DNA from: Actinobacillus delphinicola
GTDB taxonomy: Bacteria > Pseudomonadota > Gammaproteobacteria > Enterobacterales > Pasteurellaceae
DNA: 64,000 nucleotides
Assembly (NCBI RefSeq): GCF_900638385.1
Contig: NZ_LR134510.1
Span: forward strand, 1,736,001-1,800,000
Direction of reading: 5' to 3'
Position numbers and translations under genes: made by a program. Positions 47,227 through 54,837 of this stretch are shown here, in pieces. The notes under the pieces are model-generated. The model saw only the letters and a list, made by a program, of their open reading frames with translations. It had not been told where the DNA came from and made no database searches. Position 1 is the first letter of the stretch, and the number at the start of each line of letters is the position of its first letter.

Positions 47227-48189
47227 TTAAAGTGACGTTGTCACTCGTTCGGCCAATTCTAAGGTCATTTTAGCGATATCAAAACGTTGCTCATCAGCAA
47301 TGCTCCAAAATTCAATACCACGTAGATGTTCTTGAATTTGGCAAATGTGTAATTTTGCACTTTCTTCTTCATTTTCAGCTAATCCATTACTCACTGGTGT
47401 GACCAGTTTTTGGAGCTGAACATCAAACATTTCTTCGTCTTCCCATAGATGTTTTAAAGATAGTGTAACATCAAGATCAAAATTCACTGTAATCATCTGT
47501 GCAAGTCCATAAAATACTGGAACTTGAACTTGGTGGAAAATCACGTTATTCAATTCTGGGAAAATACGCTGTAACTGGGTTGGAACAGACAGTTTATATT
47601 TCGGGAATACATCAAACGCTAAACGTTGCTGATCTTCTTCTAGTGGTACTCCATTTAATAAACGTGCAGTTTGACCAACTAATTCTGTTACACATTCCTC
47701 ATTAACATAAGAGGCTGGCAATAATGAAGTAATTACAACTTGTTGAATGCTTTGTGATTTTACCAATGAATCTAATGCAAGTGCGGCTTGAGTGACTTGT
47801 GCATCTGGTAGTGCGACAATATTTCGATAACGAATATGTTCAATTTGCTCATCATTAATTGATGGCACAACCAATGGAATATCTTGTAAATTTGCACATA
47901 CACCTAACATATCAATAACAATACAACCTTCATCTGCAGCTTTGGCAATAACAGGTGCTTGTTCTAATGTTGCAGCAAATAATACATAGTCAAACTCGCT
48001 CCATACAACATCTTCGACTGATACTTCTGGTACCGCTTTTTTATGAAAGCGAAGATCTTTATCTTCATCAAAAGGTTTAAAAGTCACTGTTGTTAACTGT
48101 TCAACTTTTTGACCAAAATGATGGTGTTCCATAGCTTGTACTACTTTTTCGGCTAATGCATATTCTGCAACAATCGCAACTTTTAACAT
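47227..48189 (-). CDS. usg: Usg-like semialdehyde dehydrogenase homologue lacking the catalytic Cys
   Basis: 320 residues, related over its length to aspartate-semialdehyde dehydrogenase: N-terminal Rossmann-like part ([19 protein letters not shown]), dimerisation core and C-terminal helix. In active enzymes a Cys lies in the N-C-x-T-x-Q-type motif; here the region reads [17 protein letters not shown], with no Cys. That fits Usg, a non-catalytic paralogue of unknown role. E. coli has usg-truA-dedA-accD-folC; here truA and dedA are absent and accD follows 95 bp downstream. The last codons overlap a matS site. Confidence 0.82.
   Translation of the reverse strand: MLKVAIVAEYALAEKVVQAMEHHHFGQKVEQLTTVTFKPFDEDKDLRFHKKAVPEVSVEDVVWSEFDYVLFAATLEQAPVIAKAADEGCIVIDMLGVCANLQDIPLVVPSINDEQIEHIRYRNIVALPDAQVTQAALALDSLVKSQSIQQVVITSLLPASYVNEECVTELVGQTARLLNGVPLEEDQQRLAFDVFPKYKLSVPTQLQRIFPELNNVIFHQVQVPVFYGLAQMITVNFDLDVTLSLKHLWEDEEMFDVQLQKLVTPVSNGLAENEEESAKLHICQIQEHLRGIEFWSIADEQRFDIAKMTLELAERVTTSL
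47232..47244. other. matS site 6
   Basis: GTGACGTTGTCAC, identical to site 2, encoding the C-terminal VTTS of the usg product, 9.8 kb right of dif. Confidence 0.85.
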
Positions 48190-48272
48190 ATTTATTTATC
48201 TCCAATGAAAAAACGCCGCCTATTTTACAAAAATATGACGGCGATAGATAGGGAGAAATGGTGATCCTGCGG

Positions 48273-48923
48273 TTATTTTAACGGTTTATAGTAAATTACG
48301 GTTTTAGATTGTCCTAAATCATTCGCTTCCGTAATACCAATTCCTTTAATTTCACCTTTAAATGGCGTAAATGGATAATTGCGGAAAAATTGACTTAAAT
48401 CAATCTTATTTACTGGTGTAGTTAATGTAATATGCGGATCAAAGTTGGCAAAGACATTCGGTGAACCATATTTTTTGAAACTCGCTGCTTTTTCTGGGAT
48501 ATTTTTTGCCCATGCAGGGATTTCAGCACTTGTATCACGAATATCAACAAGTTGTTTGACAACACTATCAGAAAGTTTTTGTAATTCTGGTGATTTTTGT
48601 GCATCCATCATTAGCCAATATCCTGGTGTTGCATGTAATCCAGTAAATTGAACTTTAAATGGTGAAAATTGTGTTGCTACATTATCAACAACTTTTTTAA
48701 TCTTAGGTAATGCCTCTTTTTGATATTCTGTAAGATACAATGTCATATGTACAACATAACCTTCATTATAAAGGCTATTGATTCCCACGCCCTCAAGAGC
48801 GTGAGAAATTGTAGCAACATTGTTTTGTACCTTACTTCCAAAATCAATGAATACATCGTATTGTGCAGCATTAACCGCTGGAATTGCTGATAATAAAGCG
48901 ATTGTGGAAAGTAATTTTTTCAT
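48273..48923 (-). CDS. Exported 2H phosphoesterase (2'-5' RNA ligase fold)
   Basis: 216 residues with a clear signal peptide (MKKLLSTIALLSAIPAVNA/AQ). Two HxTL motifs, H59-M-T-L and H164-I-T-L, are the active-site pair of the 2H phosphoesterase superfamily, which opens 2',3'-cyclic phosphates or ligates/cleaves 2'-5' links. Most members are cytoplasmic, so the signal peptide is notable. It starts 28 bp after aphA on the same strand, pointing to a joint role in periplasmic nucleotide breakdown. The specific substrate is unknown. Confidence 0.78.
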   Translation of the reverse strand: MKKLLSTIALLSAIPAVNAAQYDVFIDFGSKVQNNVATISHALEGVGINSLYNEGYVVHMTLYLTEYQKEALPKIKKVVDNVATQFSPFKVQFTGLHATPGYWLMMDAQKSPELQKLSDSVVKQLVDIRDTSAEIPAWAKNIPEKAASFKKYGSPNVFANFDPHITLTTPVNKIDLSQFFRNYPFTPFKGEIKGIGITEANDLGQSKTVIYYKPLK

Positions 48924-48951
48924 ATCGTTGCCTACCTATTTTAAAGAGGGA

Positions 48952-49695
48952 TTACCAAGAAGAGTTGATAACTACTTCTTCACCATATCCACCATTTAAA
49001 TTTTGTGGATTTGTTGATGATGCAGAACGTTGTACACGAATACCTCGGATTCCTGCTTCACGTGCTGCTAGAATATCGACATCTGAATCGCCATAATGTA
49101 GGCTTGAGCCAACTTTTTTGAGGTAATAAGTTTTATCAAATTTATAACCATCACGTGGGGTATCAGATGTGTACCAAATCACTGGTGGATACGGCATATT
49201 GAAGTATTTTTGTAGAACTCTTGACGTTTCAGTTACTGTTCCATTTTTGGCATCAGAACGAGGTGTACGTCCAGTAATAAATACAATTTTATCCCCACGT
49301 TTTAAGTGCATTGCGATAATTTTTTTCGCAGATTCTTTAGGAATAGAAAGTTTATCAGCACTGTCTGCTATATAATCCCAGAATTTTTGAGAATGGAGTA
49401 CTTCTTTTGGTGTGCTACCCCAACCCATTTCTTTACCAAAATCAAAACCATAATGGAAATAACTGCTGGAGAATACAAGTGTATCATCGATATCAAAGGT
49501 TACCGTCATAGGTTTCTGATCTTTAAGACTATTCTCAATATCTTTTACAGAAACAAAATGCACCGCTACTTGAGATGGTGCATTTGTGTAAAAACCTTGA
49601 TTGGTATAAGGGACGTTAACCTTTGCATTGGCTGAAAAAGAAACCGTCGTACCTAATGCTACTGCTAAAGCAAGTAACTTAATATTTTTATTCAT
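48952..49695 (-). CDS. aphA: AphA, class B acid phosphatase
   Basis: 247 residues, HAD fold, exported (cleavage near FSANA/KVN, residue 24). The nucleophile motif is FDIDDTLVFSS (Asp68, Asp70), followed by VFITGRTPR, a Lys in YYLKKVGSSLHYGDSDVDILAAREAGIRGIRV, and a C terminus like E. coli AphA. It is a periplasmic, Mg2+-dependent phosphatase that dephosphorylates nucleoside monophosphates; in Haemophilus a related e(P4)/AphA system helps salvage nucleotides. A perfect CRP-type site lies 64 bp upstream. Confidence 0.95.
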   Translation of the reverse strand: MNKNIKLLALAVALGTTVSFSANAKVNVPYTNQGFYTNAPSQVAVHFVSVKDIENSLKDQKPMTVTFDIDDTLVFSSSYFHYGFDFGKEMGWGSTPKEVLHSQKFWDYIADSADKLSIPKESAKKIIAMHLKRGDKIVFITGRTPRSDAKNGTVTETSRVLQKYFNMPYPPVIWYTSDTPRDGYKFDKTYYLKKVGSSLHYGDSDVDILAAREAGIRGIRVQRSASSTNPQNLNGGYGEEVVINSSW

Positions 49696-49758
49696 GGGGA
49701 ACCCTCTTTGGTATGATTGATAATCTTTAATATTTTAAGAAAAAATAACAAGTTACAC

Positions 49759-49774
49759 TGTGACGTAGATCACA
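49759..49774. promoter_or_regulatory. CRP-type operator upstream of aphA
   Basis: TGTGACGTAGATCACA has perfect TGTGA-N6-TCACA symmetry and sits 64 bp upstream of the aphA start codon, a position suited to CRP activation of aphA and the 2H phosphoesterase gene. FNR consensus (TTGAT) fits less well. Confidence 0.8.
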
Positions 49775-49886
49775 TAATGTAATAAGGTAATGAATAAAAA
49801 GTTAAAAAAAATATTTTTTCTGACATAAATCAATAAATATTAACATTACACTTTGCAAGGGTATTATTTTTTTATATCATGCACCC

Positions 49887-50001
49887 CATCAAGCGATGTA
49901 TTAAACAGCTTGGTATTCATAAAGTTCCTAATCATTATAACTAGTTACTATAAATAAATAGCTAAACTACTTTCCTACCAGCCTGCGGGCTGGTTTTTTT
50001 T
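49887..50001 (+). ncRNA. Candidate small RNA
   Basis: A plus-strand TTGCAA (49853-49858), 16-nt spacer and TATCAT (49875-49880) predict a start near 49887. About 110 nt later comes a strong terminator: ACCAGCC / GGCTGGT with a TGCG loop and eight T. The hairpin has no T-run on the minus strand, so it is not a terminator for the autotransporter. There is no coding frame between. The 5' part can pair CAAGC with GCTTG. Promoter and RNA are inferred. Confidence 0.38.
49977..50001 (+). terminator. Plus-strand intrinsic terminator
   Basis: 7-bp GC-rich stem ACCAGCC / GGCTGGT, tetraloop TGCG, then an uninterrupted T8. No annotated plus-strand gene precedes it within 8 kb, hence the small RNA proposal. 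Confidence 0.8.
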
Positions 50002-50070
50002 CTTTTTATCGGCATGTAAAAATGGGGCTCTTCCTTGAGTTCCCCCTCATCGCTAAAATTTAACGACTTT

Positions 50071-52263
50071 CTACCATTGATATCCAAATCCCATACCAGC
50101 ACCAAAATTATGCTGCGTATCTTGTGTAATCGAACTTCTAATGATCCACTTACCATTATCAGAAATTCGAGAAGCCCCGATAGAAATTGCTTGTTGATTA
50201 CGATAACTTCCAATTGCTGCGCCAACAATACTTCGTCCTGCGGAGAATGGTTGTGGTAAGTTTGCTGCTGCAATAGCAGATGCACTTCCTGCATTCGATT
50301 CTTTCCGATTTTGCTTAATTTGATGACGCATATCACGAAGGGCCTTACCAATATCTCCTCCCATGCTGTTTTTTAGTGTATTGATTTCATTAGATAATAC
50401 ATTAAGTTGTTTTACATTCACGGCATCGGTTGGTGCTTTTCCTTCTGCAACATTTGATATCACGTTGCCCCCGTTATCAAGTCCCTTATCGGTAACAGAA
50501 ACTTGTTTTCCATCGGCTGATTTTACTGTTACGCCATGATCATTAATCGTTGTTGAGCCTTGTTCTGGAGTATCTTGTATCGTAATTTGTTTTACATGGA
50601 TATGATCACTTAAATTAATATTAATTTTTGTTTTCTCATCCTTTGTTTTCTCAATATGTGTTTGAATATTGCTACCATCCCCCAAGACTTCCACTGTAGA
50701 ACCCAATGGATTATTTACGTAACCGCCAGTATCTGCGGAAAAATCTAAGCCTTTAGCAGGTAGCGCTTCACCGTGTTTAATGTCAAGATACAGTTTTTTC
50801 AATTGACCAACTGTAGCTGCAGCATGCATATCTTTATAGGTTTCACCAACATTCGTAATTACCTTGCCACCAGCATTAATCCCTTTTTCAGTCATAGATG
50901 GACCATTTTTAATATGAATGCCACTCAAATTCTCTAAATCATTCGCTAGCATAATATCAATCGCTGTATTACCATTTTGTTGGCTAACTTTTGTTTTGAT
51001 ATTTTCTCCGCTATATGCACTATCTGTTTTAGTACCCGCCCCCTTAATATCTATTTCACTACCAAGTTTATTGGTAACAGGACCACCCTCATTTCCGTTA
51101 AATTTCAATCCCTTATCGGTTAAGTCCGTTGTAGATTGATTGATAGCTTTACTTACGACATTATCCAGTTGTCCTTTATTAACGGCATCATTTTTAGCAC
51201 TTCCCGCAGCTACGTTATGAATCTGATTACCCCCGTTATCCAAACCTTTTGAAGTAATTGATACAGGTTTGGTATCACTTCCAGCTGAAGGGGTAATAAT
51301 AATGCCATTCGGATTAAGTGTAGTTTTCGCCCCACCAGCAGCATCTTTTACAGTGATTTGTTTAAAATCAGGATTGTCTTTCATCATAATTTTTACTGTT
51401 CCATTTCCTTGGCTATTAGAATAAACCGTTGTAATGTTGGTAGATGAATAATCCTTTTCTGATCCAGTTTCAGAGGCGCCAATAATGGATAATGCAGAAC
51501 CTAAGTATTGCTGACCATTGGCTAAATTACGATTTGCATGAATAATGAATCCTTTATTTAAAGTTGTAATAACATGATTAAGCGTATCCGTAAAATTACT
51601 GTCTTCTGTTTGTGGTTTTCCATTAATACCATAAATTTTATCGAATTTAGGGGCGTCAAAACCGCTATTATCTGATTTCGGATGAATACCTAAAACTTGA
51701 GATAATGAGTGAATTTGACCACCATTAACTGCATCTGTTGAACCTGATTTTAAAGATCCATTATCTAATCCAGTAATAGATTTAACGGTAATATGAGAAT
51801 TGAGTTTTACTTTAATATCCGTTTTAATGCCGTCTTTATCTGTTTGAGAAACAGTGGTGGTAATATTGCCACCATCTCCATGAATATCGACCTCACTGCC
51901 TAACTTATTGGTTACAGGATTTTTACCCTGTGCTGTTTCTGCCTTATCCGCTCCAAAACTTAATCCTTTATCATCGATAGCGTTAACTTGTTGCATCGCC
52001 TTTTTAATATCGCCAATGGTTGCCCCATTTTTAAGAACATTTCCTGTCGCTCTATCAATAGATTCGCCACCCAATCCGCTTGCGACATTTTTAATTTGGT
52101 TACCGCCATTATCTAAACCACCTGAGGTAATGGATACTGGTTGTGCTTTTGGATTAGCCTTGGTATCTGGTGCAATAGTGACACCTTTTGGATTAATCAC
52201 AGTGTCTGGTTTACTTGTACCATCACCAACAGTCACTTGTTTAAATTGTGGTTGATCTTTCAT
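50071..52263 (-). pseudogene. Autotransporter fragment: stalk and YadA anchor
   Basis: 730 codons in the same frame as the preceding fragment, separated only by a TAA. It has repeated neck motifs (GLDNGGNQIHNVAAGSAKNDAVNKGQL, GLDNGGNVISNVAEGKAPTDAVNVKQL) and a complete C-terminal YadA-type anchor ending FGAGMGFGYQW. The anchor is nearly identical in plan to that of the intact gene at 54838-57768. Without a signal peptide it could not be exported. Confidence 0.8.
51629..51657 (-). repeat. CGCCCC unit, single copy in autotransporter fragment
   Basis: Minus strand: GACGCCCCTAAATTCG then ATAAAATTTATGG. Core, CG and the AAAATTTATG tail match the consensus, unpaired. Confidence 0.7.
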
Positions 52264-53535
52264 TTAAATCAGAACAGTACCATTTCCGTGAGCATCTTTT
52301 GTATAAACAGTTGTTAAATTGTCAGCTGAATAGGTGACACCTGATATGGCTTTTTGACCAATAATATTAAGGGTTGAACCAAGGTATTGTTGACCATCTT
52401 TCGTTCCTTGCCCCAAAGTATTACCATTGATAATAAAGCCTTTGTTTAATGCATTAGTAACATTACCAATCGCATTTTTGTAATCGGTTGGTGCTATACC
52501 CACTTTTCCATCTGGTTGGGTAATCGGAGTAAATTTCGGTGTTTCAAAACCTGTTCCATTTTTGTCTGGGCTTAAACCTAACGTTTTACCTAATGAATCA
52601 ATTTGACTACCATTCACTGCATCTTTTGAATCTGGTGTAATTTTACCAGGGGCAACGTTCGTAATGACTTTATTACCTGCATCAATACCACTTTTCGTCA
52701 TAGATGGACCGCTTATGATATGAACTCCATCTAGTCCTTTTAAGTCCTTATCAACTGATACAGTATAGGTATGTTGTCCTGTCGTTTTATCTTCAGTCTC
52801 TTTTACTGTGACGTTGTCACCTTGAGCAACGATTGTACCTAAACTAGTAATAACTTTCTTGCCTGCTGGTGTGATATTCGATAAGTTTTTGTCTGCGGCA
52901 TTATCGATTTTCGCTTTCGTATCCTTATTAAGTTGGATGGTGACATCATTACCACTTGCACTAGTAGTAATATCTTCATCTCCCGCAATCTTAAAGTTTA
53001 AACCGCCTTTTTGATCAAGTTTTTCAGCGGTTGTAGCACCTGTATTACCCGTTAACGTGATGGTATTGTTTTGAAGTGGTGATAAAGCATGTTTTAGATC
53101 GCCAATCGTTGCACCATTGCTACTCGGCGCATCTGTTAATGTTTTTCCTTTCGGAATGCCATTTGCTACATTTTTAATTTGATTTCCGCCATTATCTAAA
53201 CCACCCGAAGTAATGAATACTGGTTGTGCTTGAGGGTTCGTTTTTGTATCAGGTGTAATGGTGACACCTTGTTGATTAATCACTGTGTTAGGTTTATTGG
53301 TACCATTACCTAAAGTAATTTGTTGAAATTGCGGTTTTTGTTTCATTTTTACCGTAATGGTCCCTACGCCTTGAGGATTTTGTGAATAAACCGTTGTCAA
53401 ATTCTGAGTAGAATAATCTTTCTGAATATCGCCATTGGCTGGATTAGCAATAATATTGATACTAGAACCAAGATATTGACCATTTGTTGTCGTTCCGCTT
53501 TGATTTTCATTACCGTAAACATTTAAGCCGAGCAC
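52264..53535 (-). pseudogene. Autotransporter fragment: stalk
   Basis: 423 codons of stalk repeats ending GNGTVLI-stop, where homologous repeats read GTVKIMMKD or GTITIKMSE; the stop thus replaces a Lys codon (AAA to TAA). The frame is open upstream to about 53700 (KKPITPDTNAFLSTANVGAVSVGA...DAVNVAQLKDLIV). It holds a matS site (52808-52820). Confidence 0.75.
52808..52820. other. matS site 7
   Basis: GTGACGTTGTCAC, exact consensus, in the broken autotransporter, 15.3 kb right of dif. Confidence 0.85.
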
Positions 53536-53632
53536 AATCAGATCTTTTAATTGTGCAACATTGACCGCGTCTGTATCTTTTGAACCTGCGGCAACATGAG
53601 TAATTTGACGGTAGATTGTTTTTTCACTATTT

Positions 53633-53902
53633 TTAGCCCCTACGGAAACTGCCCCTACATTTGCAGTAGAAAGAAAGGCATTGGTATCTGGTGTTATTGG
53701 TTTTTTTACCCTTTAAAGAAAGCGGATTAAATCCTTTTATACCTCCTGCGGTATCGGCATTAGATCCTGAACCAATCGCAATTCCCCCTGACGTGCTTAC
53801 TAAGGCAGAATCACCTAATGCAATTCCATTTTTATGATTAACAATTGCATTATGCCCAATTGCCACGCCCCCATTATCGTTAGAATTTTTTGCTATTATC
53901 AA
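53633..53902 (-). pseudogene. Autotransporter fragment: head repeats
   Basis: Its frame reads NSNDNGGVAIGHNAIVNHKNGIALGDSALVSTSGGIAIGSGSNAD, typical YadA-head (Hep_Hag) repeats, and turns to nonsense after LKGKK at the A7 tract. The frame of the next fragment then takes over. Confidence 0.7.
53864..53893 (+). repeat. CGCCCC unit, single copy in autotransporter fragment
   Basis: Plus strand: CACGCCCCCATTATCG then TTAGAATTTTTTGC. Its T6 tract is the frameshift tract at 53886-53891. Confidence 0.6.
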
Positions 53903-54290
53903 GATTGACTTTTGCGCCTGACCCTATACTTAATGAAGCAATACCATTTGCTTGAGTCGCATTACCAATTGCAATACTTTCCATTTGCGACCATGCGGAA
54001 GCCCCCATAGCAATCGCTGATGGACCAGCTGCCGTGCTACTATGCCCAATCGATATAGCTTGCCCAGTATGAGATGTTGTACTATCAGGTATAGTAATTG
54101 CATTTACCCCAATGGTGATATCATAAGGATTTACTGCCCCCGCTTTTACATTCCCCATACCGTGATTAGTTTTATTAGCATCTGGCGCACCACCAAATTC
54201 TGGATCAAGCCCTGAAGGTTGATTAGGATTATTCGTATTAACGTAAATATAAGTTGGAATGACGGCCGCAACCCCACGCAATTGGGCCAC
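53880..54290 (-). pseudogene. Autotransporter fragment: head
   Basis: 136 codons from an internal ATG, with the frame open upstream to 54462. It contains head repeats such as AISIGHSSTAAGPSAIAMGASAWSQMESIAIGNATQANGIASLSIGSGA, and ends NSKKF-stop just after the A6 tract; the expected continuation NSKNSNDNGG lies in another frame. Confidence 0.7.
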
Positions 54291-54780
54291 ATTAACTGCA
54301 TCCGTATTTGTTGAACCCGCCGCAACGTGTGTGATTTGTCGAGTATATTCTTCTTCTGGTCCATAAGCCGTGCCAAGCCATTTATGATATTTATCAGTAT
54401 TTGGATCTTTAGGATTATCACCTGTTGTAGCTTGTCCTACGCCACCAACAGAAATTGCCCCCTTGTGTATTCGGCAGTATGTTGTATCGCTTTCATGTCA
54501 GATAACGACCCTAGACCGAAAACTTGTCCTTTCATCGGATCGATATTTTGATTTATCACACCATTTAGCACAGATATTTTACTTGCTGGGCGATCACCAA
54601 CTTTTGCATTTGTCCAATCAACAGGGAGTCCCGCACGATCGGCAATAGAAAATGCACCTAATGCACCTAATGCTACGCCACCTTGTGGTGCTACTATAGA
54701 TCCTGTACCGGTAATATTCCTTGATTTTAGAAGAATCCTATTTCAATTTTTGTTATTTATTTATATATATTAAAAAGAAA

Positions 54781-54818
54781 AAAGCCTTAATTATCATTTT
54801 AGACAATTAAGGCTCTTT
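54781..54818 (-). terminator. Terminator of the intact autotransporter gene
   Basis: AGCCTTAATT / AATTAAGGCT stem with a 12-nt loop and a T-run on the minus strand, 20 bp past the stop. Confidence 0.82.
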
Positions 54819-54837
54819 GTTTTAACAGACAAGAGAA

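Larger units (their letters stand above)
50071..54740 (-). pseudogene. Trimeric autotransporter adhesin, broken
   Basis: One ancestral gene in pieces. From the 5' side: an open frame without a start (NITGTGSIVAPQGGVALGALG..., YadA-type head) runs to a frame change at a C5/G5 tract (54458-54462); the next frame (GAISVGGVGQATTG...LSIGSGAKVNLDNSKKF) ends at an A6 tract (53886-53891); the third (NSNDNGGVAIGHNAIV...) shifts at an A7 tract (53701-53707); the fourth reaches an in-frame TAA at 52264-52266, after which stalk and anchor continue. The N-terminal ESPR and signal peptide are missing. Both A tracts would return to frame by losing one base, so slippage or homopolymer sequencing error is possible for those, but not for the lost 5' end. 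Confidence 0.85.

Noticed and set aside
48211-48244. CGCCG...CGGCG inverted repeat between usg and the 2H gene as a tenth CGCCCC pair
   Set aside because: The core differs (CGCCGCC, GACGGCG) and the arms are short; it could be a distant relative but I could not support it.
49962-50351. 129-codon minus-strand frame over the adhesin 3' end
   Set aside because: It is a frame-shifted shadow of the YadA anchor coding region and carries no recognisable domain or ribosome site.
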